From a bacterium (GTDB lineage Bacteria; Desulfobacterota; Binatia; DP-6), in the NCBI GenBank assembly GCA_026129405.1, contig JAHCID010000008.1, positions 179,446 to 243,445 of the forward strand: a stretch of DNA of 64,000 nucleotides, written 5' to 3'. The first letter of the stretch is position 1. Each line of letters starts with the position of its first letter. A model generated the notes under the pieces. That model saw nothing but the letters and a program-made list of their open reading frames with translations, was not told the origin of the DNA and searched no databases. Of the stretch, positions 42,577 through 50,839 are shown in pieces. A program made the translations under genes and the position numbers.

Positions 42577-42708
42577 GCATGCCCCCCTCTCTGCATTCGG
42601 CCGGGATGCTCGGCATTCCCACGGAAGTCATATCTGCGTCAACGTTGCGGCGGGGGCGGCGGATATTTTGTTATGCGCGGGGCATATAGTGCGCGCGCCG
42701 GGCGCGGA

Positions 42709-44236
42709 TCAGGACGCTGCGGCCGCGAGCCCGGAGCCGTCGTCCCGGCGCGCCGCCGCCAGCGGCACGAGGATCGCCAGCAGCTCGCTCCACTTGGTCG
42801 GCTTGGCGACGTAGTGGTCCATGCCCGCGCCGAGGCAGCGCTCGCGGTCCTCCGGCATCGCGTGGGCGGTGAGCGCGACGATCGGGACGTGGCCGCCGCC
42901 GGCGTGCTCGCGGACGCGGATCGCGGCGGTGGCCGAGAGGCCGTCCACCTCGGGCATCTGCACGTCCATCAGGACGACGTCGTACGGCGCCCGGCCGAGG
43001 GCCTCGACGGCCTCGCGGCCGTTGCCGACGGCGTCGACGCGGCAGCCCCAGCGCCGCAGCATCGCCAGCGCGACCTGCTGGTTCACGGGATTGTCCTCCG
43101 CGAGGAGGACGCGGAGGCCGAGCGGCGTCGCCGCGTCCGCGGCGGCGGCGCTCGGGGCGGCCGGGCGCGGCGCCGGCTCGGGCCGCGCGACGACGGCCGT
43201 CAGCGCCTTCAGGAGGTGCGGCTGGCGGACGGGCTTCGTCAGCGCCGCGGCGAAGCCCATCGCGCGCGCCTCGGCGGAGAGACACTGGCCCATCGACGCC
43301 AGCAGCACGACGGGCAGGTCGGCGAAGCGTGGGTCGCAGCGGATCGCGCGCATGGTCTGCTCGCCGTCGATGTCGGGCATCTGCATGTCGAGGAGGACGA
43401 GCCCATAGGGCTCGGCGGCCTCGCGCAGCGCCTGCAGCGCGGCGCTGCCCGAGTCGACGGCGTCGACCTGGGCGCCCCAGGCGCGGCAGTGGCCCTGGAG
43501 CACACGGCGGTTGGTCTCGTTGTCGTCGACCACGAGGACGCGCAGGCCCGCGAGCGCCACGGCCGGCGGCGGCGGCGCGATCGCCGGCTGCGGCTTTTTC
43601 GCGAGCGTCAGCTCGACGTGGAAGGTGCTGCCGGCGCCGGGCGTGCTGGTGACGTCCATCGTGCCGCCCATCAGCTCGGCGAGCTGACGGCTGATCATGA
43701 GGCCGAGGCCGGTGCCGCCGTAGCGGCGGGTCATGCTGCCGTCGGCTTGCGTGAAGCTCTCGAAGATCATCGCCTGGCGGTCGGGCGGGATGCCGATGCC
43801 GGTGTCGCGCACCGAGAGCCGCAGGCGCAGCGCCTCCCGCGTCTCCTCGAGCACCTCGGCCGCCAGCACGACCTCGCCTTCGTGCGTGAACTTGACCGCG
43901 TTGCCGCCGAGGTTGGTGAGAATCTGCCGCAGGCGTCCCGGATCGCCGCGCAGGTGGATGGACGTCCCCGCGGGAAGGTCGCAGGCGAGCTCCAGTCCCT
44001 TGCGCGCGGCGCCGGCGCCGAGCAGGCCGGCTACCTCCTCCATGACGGTGCGGAGGTCGAAGTCGACGGTCTCGAGCGCGATCTTGCCGGCCTCGATCTT
44101 CGAGAAGTCGAGGATGTCGTTGATGACGGTGAGCAGCGCGTCGGCGCTGCTCGCGATCGTGCGCGCGCAGTCGCGTTGCTCCGTCGGCGAGCTCCATGTC
44201 GAGCAGCAGCTCGGTCGTGCCGATGATGCCGTTCAT
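42709..44236 (-). pseudogene. Hybrid histidine kinase lacking its H-box, frameshifted
   Basis: Begins with MNGIIGTTELLLDMEL, the sequence that normally follows HEIRTP, directly at the stop of the RedB-like gene; the sensory region and phosphorylated His are missing. At about 44,190 one extra G shifts the frame (EL..D to EQRDCARTIASSADALL). The rest is intact: HATPase with GNAVKF, DTGIGIPP and GTGLGL; a receiver with VVDDNETN and LLDMQMPDID; a second receiver with LAEDNPVNQ and LMDVQMPEVD, ending at 42709. It cannot autophosphorylate in the usual way. The GHKL and receiver part could be made from a downstream start. Confidence 0.7.
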
Positions 44237-44846
44237 CAGACGGGCGCGTGCAGCGGCGTCGCCGTCGGCGACGCGAGCCGCGCGGCCAGCGTCGCGCGGG
44301 CGGGACGGTCGCTCGCATGGCCGCGCGCGGGGGTGAGGCCGCCGCAGAAGCGCAGCGCGCCGGCTGCGTCGTACACGAGCACCTGCCCGGACGTCTGCGC
44401 GCCGAAGCGCCGCGCCTCGGCGCCGTCGACGTCCTGCACGACCGTGACGCCCGGGATCGTGGCGGCGCGGGCGCGCAGCGCGTCCGACGTCCAGCCGTCG
44501 GGCGGCGTCGCCGCCGCGAGCGCGACTACGAACGCGTGCGGCGGGCGCGGGAGACGCGCCAGGAGATCCTCGAGCTCGTCGAGCGTGGTGCGCGTACATG
44601 GGCACCCCGGATGCGCGAGCAGGACCAGCGTGGCGCGGGCCGGATCGCGCGTCAGGCGCGATGCGGCCGGCCAGGCGGCGGGCGCCGTCGCCGGCGCACC
44701 GGGGACGAACGCGTGCTCCCAGAGACGGACGTGGTGCCCCAGGCGACGGCGGCGAGCCAGATCGCGCCGGCGACGGTCCAGCCCAGCGCCTGCGCGGCGC
44801 GACGCCATGGCGAATCGCGAAGCACGTGGAGCGCGGACAGCAACAA
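44236..44846 (-). pseudogene. RedB-like thioredoxin-fold membrane protein, frameshifted and 3' truncated
   Basis: A TTG at 44846 starts an N-terminal membrane helix (ALGWTVAGAIWLAAVAWG); the reading then shifts near 44,733 (one G missing) into HHVRLWEHAFVPGAPA. The soluble part has LVLLAHPGCPCTRTTLDELE, a CxC(T) redox-like motif, and FCGGLTPARGH, as in RedB-type proteins. The family normally continues past LHAPV with a further conserved Cys; here it stops there, exactly where the truncated kinase begins, so both appear to be cut by one deletion. Confidence 0.55.
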
Positions 44847-45009
44847 GCGTGCCCCACGCGCCGCGCATGATCCGGGCTGTCCTCAGCCAGGCCCCCGTGC
44901 CGGCGGCGTCGGGACGCGCCGGCGTGGCGCGATCGGACGGGCCGCGAGACGCCGGCGTCCGCGCGCCGTTCGAGATCGTACGGCGGCGGTGCGTTCGATG
45001 ACGCCGCGG

Positions 45010-47574
45010 TCACTCGTTGCGCAGGGCCGCCGGTACCGACAGCCGCGCCGCGCGCCAGGCCGGCAGCAGCGCCCCGGTGAGGCAGAGCAGCACCGTCAGC
45101 CCCGCTGCCATCGACGCGAACGCGGTCGGGAAGTGCAGGTCAAGGTCCCATCCGAGCAAGGCCGGGAACTGGATCTCCACCCAGAAGATGCCGAGCGCCA
45201 TCCCCGCCGCGACGGCGAGCAGCAGCCCGAGCAGGCCGATCGCCAGCCCCTCCAGCACGACCATCGCGAACAGGCGCGAGCGCCTGAGGCCCACCGCGCG
45301 CATCATCCCGAACTCGCGCGTGCGCTCGAGGACGCCGCTGGCGAGCGTGTCGCCCAGGCCGATCAGGACGAGCAGCAGGGTCACCGCCTCCATCAGGTAG
45401 AGGAAGCTGAAGGCCTGGCGCACCTGGCCGGTGAAGTGGCCGACGAGCTGGGCCAGCGTGCGCACCTGGAGGCGGTACTCGGGCCCGATGCGGCGGGCGA
45501 TCTCGGCGGCGACGCCGTCGCGGTCGGCGCCGGGCTGGACGACGATGCGCGCCCACCGCACCTGCGGGTCGTTCCAGGCGCGTTTGAAGAGCTCGCGGCT
45601 CATGATGACGGCGACCGTCGGCTCGGTGGCGGTGATGCCGAGGACCGGCAGTCTCTGGAGGCCGTGCGGGGAGGGCAGCTCCAGCGCGTCGCCGACCGCC
45701 GTCTTGAACTGCTGCGCGAAGGTGCTCGACACGAGCAACGCCTTGCCCTCGGCGACGCGGTCGAGCGCGCCGGCGAGGGCGCCGTCCTCGAGGCGCCAAT
45801 GGCAGACCTTCGGGTTCACGAAGCTCGACGGGTCGTGCGCGACCAGCACGGGCATGCCGCCGCGGTAGCCGATCGTCTGGCGCTGCTCGCCGGAGACCAG
45901 CTCGACGCCGGGCAGATCGGTGAGGTCGGCGAGGAGCCCCTCGGAGAGCGGCGCGCTCATCCAGCCTTCGCTCTCGAACGCCGACGTGACGTAGAGGTCC
46001 GCCTTGAACATCGACGTCAGCTGCGCCTCGAGCGTGCGCTCGAAGCTCCACGCGACGATGCCGAACATGAGGATCGCGCCGAGGCCGACGCCGAGCGTCG
46101 CCACCGTCAGCGCGGCGCGGCGCGACTGCTCGCGCAGGTGGCCGGCCGCGAGGCGGCCCGTCGGCCCGAACAGCCGCTGCCAGAGGCTCGACACGACGCC
46201 GCTGCTGCCGCGCACGAGCGGCCACGCGCCGGCGCAGCCGAGGATGGCGAGGAGCGCGGTCGTCACGTTGCCCAGCTCGGCCTGCTCGGTTCGGCGCTGG
46301 AAGAGGATCAGGCCGGCGGCGAGCCCGATCATCCCGAGCCAGAGGACGAGCCGCGGCGGGCGCAGCGCGGTCGGGACGTCGCGCCCGCGCAGCGTCAGCG
46401 CGGCGACCGGCTGCTTGCTCGCGAGCCGCAGCGCCGGCCCGAGTGCGGCCAGCAGCGCCGCACCGAGGCCGACGGCGAGGCCGACCAGGACGGCCGACGG
46501 GTACATCGCCGGCGGCGTGATCGGCACGGGCAGGCGGTACTGGAGCGCGGCGAGCTTCGCCGTCAACGGAAAGCCGAACTTGCCGATCGCGAGCCCGAGC
46601 GGCACGCCCACGGCCGTGCCGAGGAGCCCCAGGATGAGGCTCTCCTTCAGGAGCTCACTCGCGACCACCCAACGCCGCAGCCCGACGGCGCGCAGGAGCC
46701 CGACCTCCCAGGTGCGGGCCTCGAAGATCGCGCCGAGACGGCTGTAGCAGATGACGAAGCCGGCCACGACGGCGAGCAGGGCGAACGCCGTCAGCATCGC
46801 CTGGAAGCCGGCGACCGTCTTGCGGATCACCGCCTTGCGGATCGCCGGCTCCTCCACCGTGAGCCCGGGCGGCAGCGCCGCCGCCACCGCGGCCTTCACC
46901 GCCTCCTCATGGCCCGGCTGCACGAGGAGGTCGATCTGCGTCACCTGGCCCGGCTCGGTGAACGCCGCCTGGGCCGCCTGGATGTCCATCACGACGAGAC
47001 GTCCGCCGAGCGTCGCCGCCAGCCCCTGCGCGTCGAGCAGCCCGCGGACGACGAACGGCATGACGCCCGTGGGCGTGACCAGGTCGAGGCGGCTTCCGGC
47101 CTGGAGCCCGCGGCGCTCGGCGAACTGGCGGCCGAGGATGATCGAGTCCTTCTGCGAGATGAAGACGAGGAGGTCGTCGACGACGTCGGCGTTGTCGCCG
47201 CGATGGTAGACGCGCACCGCGGCGTCGTTGGTGAGGTCGACGCCGTGCACGGTGAGGATCTCGCCGGTGCCGTCGTCGGGGAAGGCGATCGAGCGCACCA
47301 GGGGGACGGCGAGCGTGACGCCGGGGATCGCTTCCACCGTCTTCACGGTGTCTTCGTCGAAGGTGAGGTTCTCGCCGGCGCGAATGGTGAGCGCGGCGCG
47401 GCCGGCCATGCCGTCGACGGTGTCGAGGAAGGCGTCGAGGACGGCGAGGTTCATGAGCCGCGTGGCGACGACCAGCGCGACCCCGAGCGCGACGGCGAGG
47501 ATCGACAGCACCATCCGCCCGAGCCCGGCCCGCACGTGCAGCCAGGCGCGCCGGAACGACAGGAGGGCGATCAC
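45010..47574 (-). CDS. ABC exporter permease, tandem FtsX/MacB type
   Basis: 854 residues from a GTG that overlaps the ATPase stop by 4 bp. N-terminal helix (MVLSILAVALGVALVVATRL), periplasmic domain with GEILTVHGVDL, helix groups at about 260-400 and at the C-terminus (TVLLCLTGALLPAWRAARLS). Same plan and similar phrases (DDGTGE, RRGL..G) as the permease at 21832. Works with the adjacent ATPase, probably exporting a lipid, lipoprotein or peptide. Confidence 0.88.
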   Translation of the reverse strand: MIALLSFRRAWLHVRAGLGRMVLSILAVALGVALVVATRLMNLAVLDAFLDTVDGMAGRAALTIRAGENLTFDEDTVKTVEAIPGVTLAVPLVRSIAFPDDGTGEILTVHGVDLTNDAAVRVYHRGDNADVVDDLLVFISQKDSIILGRQFAERRGLQAGSRLDLVTPTGVMPFVVRGLLDAQGLAATLGGRLVVMDIQAAQAAFTEPGQVTQIDLLVQPGHEEAVKAAVAAALPPGLTVEEPAIRKAVIRKTVAGFQAMLTAFALLAVVAGFVICYSRLGAIFEARTWEVGLLRAVGLRRWVVASELLKESLILGLLGTAVGVPLGLAIGKFGFPLTAKLAALQYRLPVPITPPAMYPSAVLVGLAVGLGAALLAALGPALRLASKQPVAALTLRGRDVPTALRPPRLVLWLGMIGLAAGLILFQRRTEQAELGNVTTALLAILGCAGAWPLVRGSSGVVSSLWQRLFGPTGRLAAGHLREQSRRAALTVATLGVGLGAILMFGIVAWSFERTLEAQLTSMFKADLYVTSAFESEGWMSAPLSEGLLADLTDLPGVELVSGEQRQTIGYRGGMPVLVAHDPSSFVNPKVCHWRLEDGALAGALDRVAEGKALLVSSTFAQQFKTAVGDALELPSPHGLQRLPVLGITATEPTVAVIMSRELFKRAWNDPQVRWARIVVQPGADRDGVAAEIARRIGPEYRLQVRTLAQLVGHFTGQVRQAFSFLYLMEAVTLLLVLIGLGDTLASGVLERTREFGMMRAVGLRRSRLFAMVVLEGLAIGLLGLLLAVAAGMALGIFWVEIQFPALLGWDLDLHFPTAFASMAAGLTVLLCLTGALLPAWRAARLSVPAALRNE

Positions 47575-48311
47575 GACTCCGACGCCTCGTCGTCGCCGGC
47601 GGCCGGTGTGATCCGGTCGCGCGGCGGGGTACGCACGTCGCGCAGGATGCGGCCGTCGCGCAGCTCGAGCGTGCGGTCGCCGTAGGTGGCGGCGAAGACG
47701 TTGTGCGTCACCATGACCACGGTCACCTGGTCCGCCTCGTTGAGCGCACGCAGCAGGTCGAGGATGACGCGGCCCGTGTGCGAGTCGAGGTTGCCGGTCG
47801 GCTCGTCGGCGAGGAGCAGGGCGGGGCCGGGGGCGATGGCGCGCGCGATCGCCACGCGCTGCTGCTCGCCGCCCGACAGCTCGGCCGGATAGCGGCGCTC
47901 GCGGCCGCTCACCTCGCAGCGCTCGAGCGCCTCGGCGGCGCGCCGCTTCACCTCGGCACGCGAGTGGCCGGCGAACTCGAGCGGCCAGCATACGTTCTCC
48001 TCGACCGAGAGGGCCGGGATCAGGTTGAAGCCCTGGAAGATGAAGCCGACGCGGTGCAGGCGCAGGTCGGACAGCTCGGCGTCGGAGAGGGTGGCGAGGT
48101 CGCGGCCGTCGAGGACGACCTGGCCCGCGTCCGGGGTGTCGAGCCCGGCGAGCAGGTTGAGGAGCGTCGTCTTTCCCGAGCCGCTCGGACCCATGAGGGA
48201 GACGAACTCGCCGCGGGCGATCGTGAGGTCGAGACCGTCGAGGGCCGTGAAGGCCTGACGTCCGCTGCCGTAGCGCTTGCGGACGCCGCGAGCCACGATC
48301 AGGTCGCTCAT
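47571..48311 (-). CDS. ABC transporter ATP-binding protein, LolD/MacB type
   Basis: 246 residues. Walker [11 protein letters not shown]-loop [11 protein letters not shown], signature LSGGEQQR, Walker [14 protein letters not shown], switch VTHN (Asn instead of the more usual Asp after His). Overlaps PadR upstream and the permease downstream by 4 bp each, so the three are one operon. Confidence 0.88.
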   Translation of the reverse strand: MSDLIVARGVRKRYGSGRQAFTALDGLDLTIARGEFVSLMGPSGSGKTTLLNLLAGLDTPDAGQVVLDGRDLATLSDAELSDLRLHRVGFIFQGFNLIPALSVEENVCWPLEFAGHSRAEVKRRAAEALERCEVSGRERRYPAELSGGEQQRVAIARAIAPGPALLLADEPTGNLDSHTGRVILDLLRALNEADQVTVVMVTHNVFAATYGDRTLELRDGRILRDVRTPPRDRITPAAGDDEASES

Positions 48312-48877
48312 CGCTTCCTCCCCGCACCGCCCTTCGGCGTCGCCGGCGGCGGCCGCTCGGCGAGGTCGCGGCGGTACTCGTCCAGGAACTCCAGCTCGGC
48401 CGTCACCTGCTTGATGCGACGGAGCAGCAGCGCCGCGGCTGCGCGATGGCCGTCGGGGTCGCCGTTCTTGCGCGAGTCGGCGAGCGAGTCCTCGCGGGCG
48501 CGGGTGAGCGTCTTGCCGAGGAGCCACAGCTCTTCCTGCCGCCGGTCGAGGAGGCGATCGCGTTGCTCCGGACCCAGGAGGTGCGCGAACAGGAGCCACG
48601 AATCGAGCTCCTGCTCGGTGGTGTCCGGCTGGGCCAGCCAGTGGTCGAACTCGTCGCGGCCGGGCGTGGTGATGACGTACGGGATGCGGCGCGCGTCGGC
48701 GTCGGGCGGGTTGACCCCCTGCTCGAGGAGACCGGCGTCCACCAGCTTACCGAGCTCGCGGTAGAAGTTGCCCGGGTTGGTCTGGGCCCCCGACCGAGCA
48801 CGGTACTCCGAGACCAGCTCGTAGCCGTGGCGTGCCTTTCCGTCGCGCAGGAGGCCCAGGATCAAGTGGTAGAACAT
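48308..48877 (-). CDS. PadR-family transcriptional regulator
   Basis: 189 residues from the ATG at 48877 (MFYHLILGLLRDGKARHGYE), where PadR similarity starts. The frame is open to an ATG at 49012, but those 45 residues look non-coding. The winged helix (GNFYRELGKLVDAGLLEQG) is followed by a Vir-type C-terminal helical domain. Likely represses this exporter operon in response to a transported or toxic compound. Confidence 0.82.
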   Translation of the reverse strand: MFYHLILGLLRDGKARHGYELVSEYRARSGAQTNPGNFYRELGKLVDAGLLEQGVNPPDADARRIPYVITTPGRDEFDHWLAQPDTTEQELDSWLLFAHLLGPEQRDRLLDRRQEELWLLGKTLTRAREDSLADSRKNGDPDGHRAAAALLLRRIKQVTAELEFLDEYRRDLAERPPPATPKGGAGRKR

Positions 48878-48987
48878 CCGCCCGTCGCGCGAGAGTAAAA
48901 CGCGGGTTCCCTCGGGGTCAAGGTTGCGCGCAGCCGCGCACGATCGCGCACCGTCGGGCTCCGACCGCCGGACGATCCGCCCTACGG

Positions 48988-48995
48988 TAGCTACT
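48988..48995. promoter_or_regulatory. Short palindrome upstream of PadR (possible operator)
   Basis: GTAGCTAC, perfect 8-bp palindrome inside the larger AGCT-act-AGCT arrangement, 111 bp before the PadR ATG in a relatively A/T-rich spot. Only a suggestion. Confidence 0.25.
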
Positions 48996-49098
48996 AGCTT
49001 CCTTGAATCCATACCTGCTTCAGTGCATGGAGGGTATTGCCGCCGGCGTCCTCCGGGCGTATCGGCCGCGCAGAACGACCCAACCAGGAGGTGCCGCC

Positions 49099-49530
49099 AT
49101 GCTGTACGGGGGCGTGGATGTCTCGGGGCTGTTCCACCGCGTGATGGGCGCGGGACGCGGGCGGCGGCGGATCGTCCCCTGGCCGGCGCCGCGTCCGGCG
49201 TCGTCCGCCGCGGCATCGTCCGATCCGGACGAGGTGCGCGCACCGCGCTCGTGTGCACCGACCGCACTGCGCGGCGTCCCGCCGGAGCAACGCCTGATGC
49301 TCGCCGTCCTCGAGGACGCGCTCACCATCCTCACGGCCGGCCCGCGCCGAACCACGAGCGGGCGGCTGTTCTGGGACACCCGCAGCTGGATCCTGGACGA
49401 CGACCATGCGTGGCCGTTCTCGTTCCTGAACGTCTGCGACGCGCTCGACATCGATCCGATCCGCCTGCGCCGCCGGCTCGCGGCGCACGGCGCGGCGATG
49501 GTCGTGGGCCGGCCCGAGGTGACGCGATGA
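49099..49530 (+). CDS. Conserved-looking hypothetical protein, coupled to Crp
   Basis: 143 residues, strong ribosome site (aggaggt, 49086-49092). After a Pro/Ala/Ser-rich N-terminal half, the C-terminal 75 residues are ordered: PEQRLMLAVLEDALTILTAG, WDTRSWILDDD, WPFSFLNVCDALDIDPIRLR. This helical segment looks like a small DNA-binding or regulator-associated domain, but I do not recognise the family. The stop overlaps the Crp ATG by 4 bp. Confidence 0.6.
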   Translation: MLYGGVDVSGLFHRVMGAGRGRRRIVPWPAPRPASSAAASSDPDEVRAPRSCAPTALRGVPPEQRLMLAVLEDALTILTAGPRRTTSGRLFWDTRSWILDDDHAWPFSFLNVCDALDIDPIRLRRRLAAHGAAMVVGRPEVTR

Positions 49531-50252
49531 TCGGGGCGGACGGGCTGTCCGCCGTCCAGGTCACGTATCGCGCGTGGCTGCGCCAGACCGCGCGCGACGC
49601 CGGGCTCACGACCGCCGCCGTCGACACGATGGTGCAGCACGGGCAGATCGGCCACTGGCGGCGCGGCGATCTCGTGGCGAGCGGCGCGGCGGGGGCGGGG
49701 ACCGTGCACTTCGTCGTCAGCGGCGCCGTCCAGATCGTCTGTCTGGTGCCGGGGGGCGCCAGCGTCGCGGCGGAGATCGTACCGCCCGGACGCTGGTTCG
49801 GCGGCAGTTGGCTCGACGATCGCGCCGGCGGCTGCCGCTTCGTAGCGCGGGCGCACGTACCGGCCGTCGTCGCCCGGACCGGCCCGGAGCTGTGGCGGAC
49901 CATCGTCATGGCGCTGCCGCCCGAGAACGTCGTCCGCCTGCTCGCCTACTCGCAGGCGCGGGTGCGGCGGCTGCTGCTCGATCGCTGTCTGCTCCTGGCG
50001 CTGCCGCTGCGCGAGCGCCTCTACCACGTCCTCGGCACGCTCGCGGCCGACTTCGGTCGGCTCGAGCCGCGCGGCACGCGCATCGACCTGCCGCTCACGC
50101 ATGCGGACCTGGCCGCGCTGGTGGTGGCGACGCGAGCCAACGTGACGCGTGGGCTCGCGTCGCTCGAGCACGACGGACGCATCATCCGTGACGATGCCCG
50201 TGCGGTGGTGGTGTGCGGACCGCACGGCGACCAGGCGGCGGGCGCGGCCTGA
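49527..50252 (+). CDS. Crp/Fnr-family transcriptional regulator
   Basis: 241 residues. An N-terminal cyclic-nucleotide-binding-like barrel (GQIGHWRRGDLVASGAA, VVSGAVQIVCLVPGG, PGRWFGGSW) and a C-terminal winged helix (LPLTHADLAALVVATRANVT, LASLEHDGRII). No Fnr-type Cys cluster, and the cAMP-binding phosphate cassette is not conserved, so the ligand is unknown. Encoded directly before the palindrome-rich spacer and the secreted-protein operon, which it may control. Confidence 0.85.
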   Translation: MIGADGLSAVQVTYRAWLRQTARDAGLTTAAVDTMVQHGQIGHWRRGDLVASGAAGAGTVHFVVSGAVQIVCLVPGGASVAAEIVPPGRWFGGSWLDDRAGGCRFVARAHVPAVVARTGPELWRTIVMALPPENVVRLLAYSQARVRRLLLDRCLLLALPLRERLYHVLGTLAADFGRLEPRGTRIDLPLTHADLAALVVATRANVTRGLASLEHDGRIIRDDARAVVVCGPHGDQAAGAA

Positions 50253-50839
50253 TCCCCCGGGCCGCGCCCGCCGCGTGACCTCGCCGCGGCGGTAGCCCGT
50301 GCCGGGCGCCGGGCCGCTCGCGCCCGGCGGCTCGCCGCGCGCGATCCGGCAACGCCGCGCGTGCGCGACGGCGCGTACGTCGCGACCACGTCGGCGACAC
50401 GTCGCGTGCCGACGCGTGCGGGCGGCGTGCGCGCGCCGGCACGAGTTCGGCGAACCGGTTCGCTTGCCGCGCGACGCGAGCGCGCGGCGCCAAGCGATCG
50501 ACGCAGGTGTCGTCGTGATCGAACCTGCGCATCGACGACGTGTCGACGCCGCCGAGCGCGCGCTGCGCAGCGCGTCGACTCGCGCCGGCAACTCTCGCGA
50601 CGCGTCATCGTCGGTGGTGAAAACCGCGCAACGTTTCGATCGCGAACGAGGTGTCATCGCAATCGAATTCGCGTGCGATGAGTCTTCGATCAGAAGCTGG
50701 AGAGAGTGGGATGCGATGAACGAGGAGCAAGATCACAGCACGACGAAATCTCGTTGACAGTCCGCGACGCAATGTGGTTCCAGTCCGCGCGACGATCGGT
50801 GTCCGTGGTCACATACGAGTTCGTGCAAGCGAGGGGGAT
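50253..50839. other. 587-bp non-coding region rich in palindromes
   Basis: No convincing ORF on either strand. Contains CGAACCGGTTCG (50451-50462, perfect 12-bp), GCGCTGCGCAGCGC (50560-50573, perfect 14-bp) and CGCAGGT...ACCTGCG arms (50502-50508 and 50523-50529). Base composition drops from about 50,600 on. A perfect -35-like TTGACA lies at 50754-50759 without a good -10. Probably the control region of the downstream operon; a structured RNA is possible. Confidence 0.5.

Noticed and set aside
44248..47685. 1145-codon open frame on the plus strand
   Set aside because: Antisense to the exporter permease, with the repetitive Arg/Glu/His composition typical of a shadow frame.
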